Positions 16,373-24,688 of a DNA stretch of 64,000 nt are shown piece after piece. The notes under the pieces are model-generated. The model was given only the letters and a program-made list of their open reading frames with translations. It did no database searches and had not been told where the DNA came from. The DNA comes from Paenibacillus sp. L3-i20 (GTDB lineage: Bacteria > Bacillota > Bacilli > Paenibacillales > Paenibacillaceae): the NCBI RefSeq assembly GCF_022180385.2, contig NZ_BQME02000002.1, positions 2,196,501 to 2,260,500 on the forward strand, written 5' to 3'. Position numbers and translations under genes: made by a program. Position 1 is the first letter of the stretch, and every line of letters begins with the position of its first letter.

Positions 16373-16939
16373 TTAGAACGACTCCAATAAAATACGCAAT
16401 TCTTTCACGATGTCGGCATGATAACCCGTTCCATCTCCATAACGACGCAAAATTTCTTGACGTGTAACTGCCAAATTATCTTGATAGTCAGAAGCTTCGC
16501 GATCTGGGTTCGCTGTTTTAAATGCAATCATTGGCTCCTGAACGAATTTCGATCTTGGTCCCCATTGTCCGAGAACAGCTCCACCCGTATCAGCAAAAAT
16601 GACAATTGGAATTGCTCGACCACCCATAGTTAAGTATTGATCCATCGTTTCCATATGTTCTTCAATAATGAGAACTTCCGTTGGTATACCGCTATCTTCT
16701 AATGCTTTGAATACTACTGGTACATTGCGAGCTACATCGCCGCACCACTCCGCCATTAGAATAAGGCAACGAAGATCGTCACGATTGTTAAGCGATTCAA
16801 AATATTCACGGTCGTCTTCTGACGGCCAACTGAATTTTTCCATCCACTCTACAAATTGCTCTTTATTTTTGTTCATGCCATCAACAAATTGTGCTGGGCT
16901 AATACCTTTTCCGAGTTTGTCTGCTACGTTCTTGCTCAT
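16373..16939 (-). CDS. Thioredoxin-fold protein with single active-site cysteine
   Basis: The 188-residue protein shows a thioredoxin-like strand-turn-helix with LILMAEWCGDVARNVPVV near residues 58-75. A WC motif replaces CxxC: the second cysteine is absent, and a conserved cis-proline follows in GRAIPIV. This matches a Firmicutes thioredoxin family of about 185-190 residues. Disulfide reductase activity of the classical type is unlikely; a monothiol or bacilliredoxin-like role is possible but inferred. It overlaps no neighbour and is cotranscribed with the MBL gene. Confidence 0.8.
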   Translation of the reverse strand: MSKNVADKLGKGISPAQFVDGMNKNKEQFVEWMEKFSWPSEDDREYFESLNNRDDLRCLILMAEWCGDVARNVPVVFKALEDSGIPTEVLIIEEHMETMDQYLTMGGRAIPIVIFADTGGAVLGQWGPRSKFVQEPMIAFKTANPDREASDYQDNLAVTRQEILRRYGDGTGYHADIVKELRILLESF

Positions 16940-16998
16940 ATGTATCCCTCTTTTCAGTAAGTTTAATTTTAGTCCGTATTTATCCTATCTATTATAAC

Positions 16999-17607
16999 TT
17001 AAAACTTCTTTGCTCTGCGAACATACAACACGGCAACAACAATAACTGCAATTGCTATTAGAGCATATACAAAGTTTGAATATACATCCAAAACTTCTAC
17101 AATTCGAGTCCAATTGTCTGCTACAGTAACTCCAATGGAAACTAATATAACATTCCATATGAGTGTCCCGATTGTTGTAAACAATAGAAACGGTACAAAC
17201 TTCATGCCTGACATCCCTGCAGGTAATGAGATAAGGCTGCGAATAAGCGGGATCATGCGACAGAGTAGTACTGCCCAGTAACCGTACTTATCAAACCAAG
17301 CGTCTGCTCTTCGAATATCTTCTTTTTTGACCCGTAGAACACGTCCATAACGATCGACTATTTTCTCCAGTCTCTCAACGCCAAGCAACTGACCGATAAA
17401 GTACAAAATAATAGCACCGATCAATGAACCAAGGGTCGCAATGGCGATTACTCCTACAGGAGTCAAACTCGTATAAGTCGTCATAAATCCACCGAATGTT
17501 AATATGACTTCGGATGGAATAGGTGGAAATAAATTTTCAAGCGCGATCATAAACAATATTCCAAAATAACCGTACTGCTCCATAATATCGGTAATCCAGC
17601 TTTCCAT
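16999..17607 (-). CDS. DedA family membrane protein
   Basis: The 202-residue protein carries the DedA/VTT core: ENLFPPIPSEVILTFGGF (about 24-41), the re-entrant GSLIGAIILYFIGQLLG segment, and the CRMIPLIRSLISLPAG motif (about 115-130) with its key arginines. Four to five hydrophobic segments are visible. DedA proteins act in membrane homeostasis and undecaprenyl-phosphate or lipid recycling. The ATG has GGATGGAGG-like sequence upstream. It is a single gene, divergent from the cupredoxin gene. Confidence 0.9.
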   Translation of the reverse strand: MESWITDIMEQYGYFGILFMIALENLFPPIPSEVILTFGGFMTTYTSLTPVGVIAIATLGSLIGAIILYFIGQLLGVERLEKIVDRYGRVLRVKKEDIRRADAWFDKYGYWAVLLCRMIPLIRSLISLPAGMSGMKFVPFLLFTTIGTLIWNVILVSIGVTVADNWTRIVEVLDVYSNFVYALIAIAVIVVAVLYVRRAKKF

Positions 17608-17763
17608 GCGTATCCTCCATCCAATATGTGTGATCCTCTAATATGTGCGTAATCACCTCTATTATCTTAACATACTGCTAGGACATCCTTCCACTTTAGT
17701 CATCGAAAGACAAGCCCTCGCATAGACTAGCCTCAACAATGAAGAAAAGTGAGGTGTTTCATA

Positions 17764-18213
17764 ATGTTTAAATCATTTGTCATCAAAAAAAGAATGCTCC
17801 AAGTTTTTATCGCAGCACTTGCTCTGATCATTGCTGCTGGTGTGTACATCAAATGGAATGGGGCTCGAACCGTTAGCAGCCAACCGTCGGAGACACGCAT
17901 CTTTGAACTTGTTACTGGCGAGTTTAAGTCAAAAACAGAAGATGGAAAAGAAATTGAATCCTATGTCTGGTCTCCCGGAACTATTATTGTAAATAAAGGT
18001 GAACGAACTGAACTTCGCATCTCCGGAGTAAATGGTATCAGCCATCCTTTCGTTATAGAAGAACTCGGTATCGAAGGTGAGGTGCATAAGGGGAAAACAA
18101 CAAAAGTAACATTCACACCAGATAAAGAAGGCATATTCCCCATCCTATGCTTGACCCACAAGGATATGCACAGCGGCGGACCTATGGTCGGCTATATCGT
18201 CGTCGAGGACTAG
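17764..18213 (+). CDS. Membrane-anchored cupredoxin-like protein
   Basis: This 149-residue protein has an N-terminal membrane anchor (about residues 12-29) and a cupredoxin barrel. Likely copper ligands are H94 (ISHPFVIEE), C129, H132 and M135 or M141 in the loop ILCLTHKDMHSGGPM. The fold suggests an outer-face electron carrier or copper binder. The ATG at 17764 has GAGGTG seven to eight bases upstream; the open frame extends five codons further to a GTG that overlaps this site. No terminal oxidase genes are adjacent, so the redox partner is unknown. Confidence 0.8.
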   Translation: MFKSFVIKKRMLQVFIAALALIIAAGVYIKWNGARTVSSQPSETRIFELVTGEFKSKTEDGKEIESYVWSPGTIIVNKGERTELRISGVNGISHPFVIEELGIEGEVHKGKTTKVTFTPDKEGIFPILCLTHKDMHSGGPMVGYIVVED

Positions 18214-18288
18214 CGTATTGCAATAGGCTGCTGGTGACCTTCACTCTTCCTCCCGCATACATATGGGTAGAGAGGAGTCGGTATACTT

Positions 18289-18600
18289 TTGAAGACTAGC
18301 GCGCAAAAGCACTCACAAGATTTACCTTCAGCTCGCAAAATTCGCAGGTCTTGCAGCAATGAGCTTTACCGTACTGTAAAGAGATTGAAGCTATGGATTT
18401 CCAAAGAAAAGATGGATCAAGCCGAAACGATTTATTTGAAAAAGGTTGTAGCAAACTTACATTGGATCGTTGAACATCAAAGCAACCGGAAGGCGCAGGC
18501 TGACTGGTGGGATGCCAATGTTAGTGAAGAAATAGCGGGATTATGGGAGGTTGACCGTATCCGTTTGTGTGAGGCTTTCCGTGATGCATACGGTGGGTAG
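18289..18600 (+). CDS. Small conserved-looking protein, function unknown
   Basis: I do not recognise a named function for this 103-residue basic-to-neutral protein. It is predicted soluble and helical, with WIVEHQSNRKAQADWWDANV near the middle giving a tryptophan-rich signature. The start is TTG at 18289 with AGAGGAG about a dozen bases upstream. A terminator follows at 18619. Its neighbours, a cupredoxin gene upstream and sspH convergent downstream, give no clear functional hint. Confidence 0.6.
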   Translation: MKTSAQKHSQDLPSARKIRRSCSNELYRTVKRLKLWISKEKMDQAETIYLKKVVANLHWIVEHQSNRKAQADWWDANVSEEIAGLWEVDRIRLCEAFRDAYGG

Positions 18601-18618
18601 TGAGGCCGATATGGCAAG

Positions 18619-18670
18619 AAGAGCCCTTGAGATTACCGCTATAACAGCGGACATCACGGGCTCTTTCATT
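18619..18670 (+). terminator. Terminator after the 103-residue gene
   Basis: AAGAGCCC (18619-18626) pairs with GGGCTCTT (18658-18665), enclosing an inner CCGCT/AGCGG stem, and is followed by TTCATTT. Confidence 0.65.
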
Positions 18671-18699
18671 TGGAGCAGTATTATAAGCGAATAATCTTC

Positions 18700-18885
18700 C
18701 TATTCCTTAGCTTCTTTTAGACGATCAACGGATACAGTCTTAGTGTTAACTGGATTGTTGCCAACCGTTACGGTTGCCATACCATTTGCCTCATCTACAT
18801 TTTCGATCCAGACGGAATCACCCTCCAGATGGACAGCAAACGTATCCTTGGACTCGTAGATTTGCTTAGCTCGCAATGTTTCCAT
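18700..18885 (-). CDS. sspH: SspH-type small acid-soluble spore protein
   Basis: The 61-residue protein METLRAKQIYESKDTF... matches the H-type SASP pattern: 'RAKEI..S', a WIENVDE core and an ending NPVNTKTVSVDRLKEA. Minor SASPs of this class are made in the forespore and stored in the spore core; their exact role is modest. AAGGAG seven bases upstream lies inside the last codons of the preceding 64-residue gene, giving coupled translation. Confidence 0.85.
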   Translation of the reverse strand: METLRAKQIYESKDTFAVHLEGDSVWIENVDEANGMATVTVGNNPVNTKTVSVDRLKEAKE

Positions 18886-18887
18886 CT

Positions 18888-19082
18888 CTATTCTCCTTCC
18901 AGCTTTTCTTCCATTGTATCTGTCGTAGACTCCGCAATTAACCCATTATGCAAAGTGACATTCCCACCGCCTAATCCTTCATTGACCATACGGTCGATAT
19001 CCATATCAAAATCTTCTCGACCTTCATTATGCGGCTCAGCTTTGGACTGCTGCAATTGTTCCTCATTCTGCTCTTCACTCAT
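18888..19082 (-). CDS. Small acidic protein upstream of sspH, function unknown
   Basis: This 64-residue acidic, soluble protein (MSEEQNEEQLQQ...) has a central MDIDRMVNEGLGGGNVTLHN segment that looks conserved. The ATG at 19080-19082 has AAGGAGG eight bases upstream; longer versions of the frame have no such site. It sits between cls and sspH on the same strand and ends two bases before sspH, which suggests a spore link, but function is not recognisable. Confidence 0.7.
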   Translation of the reverse strand: MSEEQNEEQLQQSKAEPHNEGREDFDMDIDRMVNEGLGGGNVTLHNGLIAESTTDTMEEKLEGE

Positions 19083-19184
19083 TGGGCTCGCCTCCTTATT
19101 TCCAGATGCTTGGATCTTACTGAAAAAATATGCCCGATATGAGATAAAAACATGCATATCATGCTGGAGTCGGCTACCCAATAC

Positions 19185-20624
19185 CTATAACAAAGGGGAA
19201 AGCATATGCATCAATTCTTCAGCGGCTTTCTGTTTTTTTGATCTGCGCTTAAAAATCTCAAGATCAATGGGCTCACTATGTGCTAAATCCTGCAAAAAAT
19301 CCGCTTCAAGCTTACGGATAGGATGCTCATCAAAGAGTAGAGCCAGAAGTTCGTAATTACTAAATAAGCTTCGCATATCCAAATTAGCTGTGCCTACTGT
19401 TGCGAGCAAGGAATCAACTATTAGCACCTTCGCATGAATAAAACCTTTTTGATACCGGTAAATTTGCACACCTGCTTCAAGCATATCCTGAACGTATGAA
19501 AGTGTAGCGAGCAGCACTAGCTTAGAATCGGATATACCCGGAATAATCAACTTAACCTCTACCCCGCTTCGCGCTGCGATGCGTAAATTTGTAGCTAAGC
19601 TTGGATCGGGGATAAAATACGGTGTTGTCGCGTATATTCTAGTTTTCGCTGCTGCCATTGCCGAAGCTAATACTTCAACTATTTTCTGATCATTAATGCC
19701 TGGCTTCCCTGGTACGATTAGTACACGTTCTTCTCCATGGCAATAATTTCTCGGAAAATAATGTTCATTATCGGGCAATTGAATATTAGCTGCAGAAAAC
19801 CAATCCCTCATAAATAATTGTTGAAGCTGATAAACGGCCTCACCGTTTATTTGCATGTGTGTATCCCTCCAAAAACCTAGCTTCTTGTCGAGACCAACGT
19901 ATTCATCACCGATATTAATTCCGCCCAAAAAGCCTACCTTTCCGTCTACTACTACAATTTTTCGATGATTACGAAAGTTTATTGATCGGTTTAACAACGC
20001 TTTACGCGGTGGAGAGAAGCAAGCGGTATGTGCGCCGGCATTATGTAATCGATCTAGAAATGTTTGATCAAGGCCCAAGCTGCCAATTCCATCATAAATA
20101 ACTCGCACTTCAACTCCTTCGTGTGCCTTTTTCACTAATGTCTTTAGAAACTTACCACCGATACCATCGTTTCGAATTGTATAATAGTCCAGATGAATAT
20201 GATGGTTTGCATGATGAAGTTCCTCAAGTATAGTCTCGAATGTTTCTTCGCCATTCGTTAATATTTTTGTTCGATTTTGACCTGTAATCGGAAAGGGTGT
20301 AAGCTCAGCAAGCAGGGAGAGAAGACGAGCTTGCGATTTCAAACCTTCATTATTCATTTGTTCATCTACTTTCTCATGAACAATCTTATTTATATTAACG
20401 TAATTCTCATTATTGTCAGCATTATTACGCTTATTCCCTATACGTTGCTTGATCCTTTTGCCAGCAACCACATATGCTGCAAAACCTACAAACGGGCAAA
20501 CCATTACAATGAGAAGCCATGCAATCATATGAGCTTGTCGTCTACGCTCAAGCAGCAATATTACTGCAAATTGGAAAGCGTAAGCTATTAATATAATCGT
20601 TAAGCAGACAAGCCATGCAACCAT
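19185..20624 (-). CDS. cls: Cardiolipin synthase
   Basis: The 479-residue protein has two N-terminal membrane spans (about 2-20 and 33-55). Two phospholipase D HKD motifs follow: HRKIVVVDGKVGFLGGINIG (about 218-237) and HAKVLIVDSLLATVGTANLD (about 398-417). Length and order match bacterial cardiolipin synthases, which condense two phosphatidylglycerol molecules at the membrane. It is the first gene of a possible unit with the 64-residue gene and sspH. Confidence 0.94.
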   Translation of the reverse strand: MVAWLVCLTIILIAYAFQFAVILLLERRRQAHMIAWLLIVMVCPFVGFAAYVVAGKRIKQRIGNKRNNADNNENYVNINKIVHEKVDEQMNNEGLKSQARLLSLLAELTPFPITGQNRTKILTNGEETFETILEELHHANHHIHLDYYTIRNDGIGGKFLKTLVKKAHEGVEVRVIYDGIGSLGLDQTFLDRLHNAGAHTACFSPPRKALLNRSINFRNHRKIVVVDGKVGFLGGINIGDEYVGLDKKLGFWRDTHMQINGEAVYQLQQLFMRDWFSAANIQLPDNEHYFPRNYCHGEERVLIVPGKPGINDQKIVEVLASAMAAAKTRIYATTPYFIPDPSLATNLRIAARSGVEVKLIIPGISDSKLVLLATLSYVQDMLEAGVQIYRYQKGFIHAKVLIVDSLLATVGTANLDMRSLFSNYELLALLFDEHPIRKLEADFLQDLAHSEPIDLEIFKRRSKKQKAAEELMHMLSPLL

Positions 20625-20935
20625 TGAAACACCTCATCTCTTATGCATGTCATGCCAGTTCCAACATGTTTAGTTTAAACAGGGGGGCTACAGCCTATAC
20701 TTTGGCTCAGAAAAATTGATTACACATTTTATCGACTATAAATAGATGACCGACATTAGTATAGTTGCTTCAATAGGGATTGTCGCAAACCTCAACTTGG
20801 GCGTGCTTTTTATAACTTTTGCCAGCTATGGCTCATAATTATTAAGAAGTTTTAAGGTATGTTTTATACCTTATGAGAATAAATAGTCATAGAACGTTTT
20901 GCACGACTATATCATCCCTCGGAAGGAGAAAAATA
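20625..20935. other. Intergenic region upstream of the M23 peptidase gene, with an inverted repeat
   Basis: No gene is seen. TAAGGTAT (20853-20860) and ATACCTTA (20866-20873) form a perfect 8-bp inverted repeat with a 5-base spacer, 63 bases before the peptidase start. It could be an operator or part of a promoter region. I see no clear -35/-10 pair. Confidence 0.45.
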
Positions 20936-22003
20936 GTGAAACGAGCGCGGAAGCCAACATGGTCATTTGTTGTGATGCGCGGCGCTGACAAGTCTGTGAA
21001 GCAATTCTCTGTATCGAAGAGATCAGTTATAGTGGCGCCTGTAGCTGCTATATTAGCCATTACTGGCTGCGTTGCAGGTCTACAGTTAAAAGCTGCATAT
21101 GAACTGAAGCATCTCAAAGAGCAATTGACCTCCCAGTCTGCACAATTCACACAAACGATTACTGGAATGGATCGGGTAATCGCCGGGAAGGATGAAGCGA
21201 TCGTTTCCCTGCAGCAAGAGATACTATCACTGTCGCGCCAAGCGAATGAGATGAAAGATAAGATGGATGAGCTTGGTCAACTAGAAATAAAGCTAAAGCT
21301 ATTTATCGAAAAGTATGGCGGCTCCGTAATGGAAACTACTAACGATACAGCTGATGACGATAATTCCGCTAGCAACGCTGCTGCGAAGCAGAATAGAGGA
21401 AGTGTTCGCGCTTTATCTGCTAATACGCCAATAACTGCACGTCCTGTTACCTATTCAACTTCTCCGAATAATATGATGGGGATTGCCTCGCTTGCTCAAA
21501 CAACATCTCTCGATTTGCAAGCACTAAGCGAGATGGTTGACTCCATGGAAGTATCGATGGAGCAGACGTTAAAGCAAGCACAGAACAAACGGATGACCGT
21601 CGACGCTCTCCCTTCATATTGGCCAACCCGTTCTAAGCAACTCACTTCTAGCTTCGGTTATCGAAGTGACCCTTTTACAGGGCGAGCTACCTTTCATGCA
21701 GGTATCGACATTAATGGCAACAGCGGCGATGCTGTTTTTAGCGCCGCTGACGGTACCATTAGCGAAGTAAGCTTTGACTCTCAGCTCGGCAACTACATCA
21801 TCATTGATCATCTTGGCGGACTCCAATCTGCTTACATGCATTTGAAGCAAACCGATGCCAAAGAAGGCGATATCGTCGTGCGTGGAGAGAAAATCGGTCA
21901 GTTAGGCAGCAGCGGAAGAAGCACTGGCCCACATTTACATTTTCAAATCATGCAAAAAAATGAACCTGTCAATCCTTTAAAGTATTTAGCGCAGCATAGC
22001 TGA
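20936..22003 (+). CDS. M23 family peptidoglycan endopeptidase
   Basis: The roughly 355-residue protein starts at GTG 20936 with GGAAGGAG seven bases upstream; the frame extends to 20873 without a site. It has a cytoplasmic basic start, a membrane span (about 30-50), a coiled coil (about 55-125), a low-complexity linker, and a C-terminal LytM/M23 domain (about 240-350). The zinc motifs are HAGIDIN and HLHFQ. The catalytic set is complete, so it should be an active glycyl or cross-link endopeptidase. A bactofilin gene follows 61 bases later, a recurrent pairing in which bactofilin positions the M23 enzyme. Confidence 0.9.
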   Translation: MKRARKPTWSFVVMRGADKSVKQFSVSKRSVIVAPVAAILAITGCVAGLQLKAAYELKHLKEQLTSQSAQFTQTITGMDRVIAGKDEAIVSLQQEILSLSRQANEMKDKMDELGQLEIKLKLFIEKYGGSVMETTNDTADDDNSASNAAAKQNRGSVRALSANTPITARPVTYSTSPNNMMGIASLAQTTSLDLQALSEMVDSMEVSMEQTLKQAQNKRMTVDALPSYWPTRSKQLTSSFGYRSDPFTGRATFHAGIDINGNSGDAVFSAADGTISEVSFDSQLGNYIIIDHLGGLQSAYMHLKQTDAKEGDIVVRGEKIGQLGSSGRSTGPHLHFQIMQKNEPVNPLKYLAQHS

Positions 22004-22064
22004 CAGGTAATAGGTAGGGTACATACTCCCCATCCATTAGCCAATACTAAGGAGGTTTGCGTCC

Positions 22065-22517
22065 ATGTTTAAGGAGAATAAGCGAGTCATCGCAACAGAC
22101 ACCCTAATCGGTCAAGGGACGATTGCGGAAGGAAAGATGATCAGTGAAGCTAATTTGCGCATCGAGGGTGAGTACCGGGGAGATATTGAATGCCGGGGAG
22201 ATTTAATAATCGGTGAATGCGGAATTGCACGTTCCAATATTATAGCCCATGACGTTACACTCGCAGGCAAGCTGTTTGGAGATATCGTTACAAAGGGAAG
22301 GTTAATCATTACAGCATCAGGTCATTTAACTGGCAATATTACAGCTCACTCACTTATCATTCAGGACGGCGGTATGATTAATGGAAGCTGCACGATGGAG
22401 CAATTACCAGAAGCAAAAAATAGCTCCTTGGCGGAAAACTCTGCCTCCCAAACGAAAAATGAAAGCAAAGGCGACTCCAAAAACGACTCACGCTCCAAGT
22501 CCCGACAAGCGGGCTGA
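22065..22517 (+). CDS. Bactofilin (polymer-forming cytoskeletal protein)
   Basis: The 150-residue protein has the bactofilin beta-helix (about 10-115) with repeated short strands such as IEGEYRGDIECRGDLIIGE and GKLFGDIVTKGRLIITASG. It then has a polar Ser/Lys-rich tail (about 120-150). TAAGGAGG precedes the ATG. Bactofilins self-assemble into filaments at the membrane and often recruit peptidoglycan hydrolases; the upstream M23 gene fits this. The subcellular site here is not known. Confidence 0.92.
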   Translation: MFKENKRVIATDTLIGQGTIAEGKMISEANLRIEGEYRGDIECRGDLIIGECGIARSNIIAHDVTLAGKLFGDIVTKGRLIITASGHLTGNITAHSLIIQDGGMINGSCTMEQLPEAKNSSLAENSASQTKNESKGDSKNDSRSKSRQAG

Positions 22518-22566
22518 GCTGTAGTTCACATATTTAGTATAAACGCTTAAAACCTATGAAAATCAG

Positions 22567-22620
22567 AAAAATGGTCCCGATTTTTCTCCTAAACAGAGAT
22601 TAAATTCGGGACCATTTTTG
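22567..22620. terminator. Bidirectional terminator between bactofilin and ABC permease genes
   Basis: AAAAATGGTCCCGA (22567-22580) pairs with the complementary arm around 22605-22619, flanked by A and T runs on both strands. Confidence 0.9.
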
Positions 22621-22641
22621 TTAAAAATTAATATGCATATA

Positions 22642-23439
22642 CTACGCAGCTACGTCTCTTTTATTGAAAACATACCATGTAATTGACATAAAAACGACAT
22701 AATAACAAGCTAGTACAGATAACGAAAATGCTAATGTCATATCTCCATGAGGTATTTCAGGATTTAAATATGGTGTTAAGTATAAATGAGCAAATAATAA
22801 ATAATCTACCCACTTGTATGGCAATGCCATAAGCAGCAGCATTAAATTATTTACAATCAGAACTAGAAACAACGAAATTCCGATAGCTAAGCCGCTGCTT
22901 CTAAAAATCGTAGATATCATAAAAGCAATCGTAGTGGTCATTATTGTTGTAATAAGTGATAATACATAATACTGGATTATATATTCAAAATTAGAAGTTC
23001 CCATTGGCATAATTAACTGAGGTACTTTTTCCATTGTATTAAACAAATCGAAGCATATCCAATTGACCAAAAGGCTGCTTACAAGTAACAGGAAAGCTAA
23101 TAAAACAATAAACATCACAGTTGCAATGTATTTGGACAATAATATTTTTGTTCTGGACCACGGTCTAATAAGTAACAGTTTAATTGTCCCCGCAGTAAAC
23201 TCCTCTGCGACAATACTCGCTGCTACAATAACCGTAAAGATAGTTATGAGCAGAAACAAGATCGATGACTCTTCTCGAACAACCGACCACATAGATGTAT
23301 AGTCGCTTCCAAAGATACGCCACATAATCGAAATAATCAAAACGAGCCCAACGAGTACACCCATCATTATGTATGTACGTGGACGTCTATAGATTTTCAT
23401 ATTCTCGTTATGAACAAGATTGAAGAAATCAGCCAACAC
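22642..23439 (-). CDS. ABC-2 type transporter permease
   Basis: The 265-residue protein has six hydrophobic segments in the ABC-2 layout. After the first span it has AASIVAEEFTAGTIKLLLIRPWSR, the coupling-helix region typical of bacitracin/lantibiotic-type exporters and gliding-type permeases. It overlaps the ATPase gene by 11 bases and starts at GTG with GGGGGCGAGA upstream. The substrate is unknown. Confidence 0.88.
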   Translation of the reverse strand: MLADFFNLVHNENMKIYRRPRTYIMMGVLVGLVLIISIMWRIFGSDYTSMWSVVREESSILFLLITIFTVIVAASIVAEEFTAGTIKLLLIRPWSRTKILLSKYIATVMFIVLLAFLLLVSSLLVNWICFDLFNTMEKVPQLIMPMGTSNFEYIIQYYVLSLITTIMTTTIAFMISTIFRSSGLAIGISLFLVLIVNNLMLLLMALPYKWVDYLLFAHLYLTPYLNPEIPHGDMTLAFSLSVLACYYVVFMSITWYVFNKRDVAA

Positions 23440-24349
23440 TCTCGCCCCCTGTTACTTCCAAAAATTGATCTTCTAATGACTTCACATGGTCGCGGATACT
23501 ATATACCTTTATGCCTGCGATGACGAGAGTTGCATTAACAGCGGCTGCATACTCCTTGTCACCTTGAATAACGATATGGTTAGATCCCGCGACTTCTGCT
23601 TTTTGTCCTGCCGTTATAATTGCATCGATTGCAGCTTCAGAACTGTTAACTTCAAACATTACTTGTGATATCGATTCATCAATATTCATTCCTTGAATTT
23701 GTCTAACATCAATCAGTTTGCCATTTTGAATGATGGCGACTCGATCACACATTAGTTCCATTTCGGACAACATATGACTAGATACAAACACCGCAATTCC
23801 TTCATTTTTAGCTAAATTACGGATATAATCGCGAAGTTCTCGTATGCCGGCAGGATCTAAGCCGTTCGTAGGTTCATCTAGTATAAGCAGTTTCGGGTTA
23901 TGCAAAATAGCTTGCGCAACACCTAGTCGTTGACGCATACCTAACGAATACGTTTTTACCTTATCATGAATTCGACCCTCTAAACCTACTAATCCCACAA
24001 CTTCCTTTACCCGATGCGATGTGACGCCAGGTATCATTCTTGCATAATGAATTAAATTTTGATAACCAGTCAAATATTTGTACATCTCTGGATTTTCGAC
24101 AATAGCTCCAACATGTCGGATTGCTTTTTCAAATTCTTTCGAAATACTGTGACCATCTATAAAGATCTGTCCCGAAGTTAATGACATAAGGCCTACCATC
24201 ATTCTTATAGTCGTTGTTTTCCCTGCGCCATTCGGCCCTAGGAAACCAAATACTTCTCCACGCGGCAAATCTAGAGTCAATCGATCAATTATAGTTCGTT
24301 TGCCAATTCGCTTCGTTACTTCCTGTAAGCGAACGATGATCTGCTCCAT
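23429..24349 (-). CDS. ABC transporter ATP-binding protein (BcrA-like)
   Basis: The 306-residue protein has Walker A GPNGAGKTTT (about 38-47), a YSLGMRQRL signature in place of LSGGQ (about 135-143), Walker B LLILDEPTNGLDP (about 156-168) and the switch histidine in SSHML. The roughly 80-residue C-terminal extension is typical of BcrA/NatA-type exporters. It is the first gene of a two-gene operon with the permease. Such systems often confer peptide-antibiotic resistance or export; no two-component system lies beside it. Confidence 0.9.
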   Translation of the reverse strand: MEQIIVRLQEVTKRIGKRTIIDRLTLDLPRGEVFGFLGPNGAGKTTTIRMMVGLMSLTSGQIFIDGHSISKEFEKAIRHVGAIVENPEMYKYLTGYQNLIHYARMIPGVTSHRVKEVVGLVGLEGRIHDKVKTYSLGMRQRLGVAQAILHNPKLLILDEPTNGLDPAGIRELRDYIRNLAKNEGIAVFVSSHMLSEMELMCDRVAIIQNGKLIDVRQIQGMNIDESISQVMFEVNSSEAAIDAIITAGQKAEVAGSNHIVIQGDKEYAAAVNATLVIAGIKVYSIRDHVKSLEDQFLEVTGGESVG

Positions 24350-24371
24350 ACTATGTATGCCTCCCCAATTG

Positions 24372-24394
24372 CATCTTACATACTCTGTAAGATG
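24372..24394 (-). promoter_or_regulatory. Inverted repeat in the leader of the ABC operon
   Basis: CATCTTACA (24372-24380) and TGTAAGATG (24386-24394) form a perfect 9-bp inverted repeat with a 5-base spacer, just downstream of the predicted transcription start. It could be an operator or an mRNA hairpin in front of the ATPase gene. Confidence 0.6.
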
Positions 24395-24408
24395 TATTCA
24401 ATTCCTTC

Positions 24409-24438
24409 ATTATATACGAGACAGGAAACAATTGTAAT
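24409..24438 (-). promoter_or_regulatory. Candidate promoter of the ABC operon
   Basis: On the minus strand ATTACA (24433-24438), 18 bases and TATAAT (24409-24414), about 60 bases before the ATPase start. Confidence 0.55.
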
Positions 24439-24487
24439 ATATTATTCGACATAACGATAGCAAACAGGAAATTCTGTTTCTCAAATA

Positions 24488-24534
24488 AAAAAGAACCTTT
24501 AGCCCATTCACTTGCGCATTTAAGGTTCTTTTGA
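24488..24534. terminator. Second terminator-like hairpin between gltB and the ABC operon
   Basis: AAAAGAACCTT and AAGGTTCTTTT form an 11-bp stem with a ~22-base loop. The minus strand continues TTTTTTATTT. It lies after the gltB terminator and before the ABC promoter. Confidence 0.6.
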
Positions 24535-24578
24535 TCAAATCCTTTCAAACTAGACATATGCTTATTTTAGCAAAAAAA

Positions 24579-24610
24579 AAGACTCGAAGCATCAATCTGC
24601 TTCGAGTCTT
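24579..24610 (-). terminator. Intrinsic terminator of gltB
   Basis: A perfect 13-bp stem AAGACTCGAAGCA/TGCTTCGAGTCTT with a 6-base loop is followed on the minus strand by nine T residues. Confidence 0.92.
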
Positions 24611-24688
24611 CAGTAATCAATTCAACCTTTACTAGCTGAGAATTAATGTTTGAAAGATAGACGAGCCCATGCATCGCATAGTTGTCAT

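Noticed and set aside
20277..20591. 104-residue plus-strand frame inside cls
   Set aside because: Antisense to a well-supported gene, with no start site signal.
24351..24557. 68-residue minus-strand frame upstream of the ABC operon, as a possible leader peptide
   Set aside because: No ribosome binding site, it runs through the hairpin and the predicted promoter, and composition is not protein-like.
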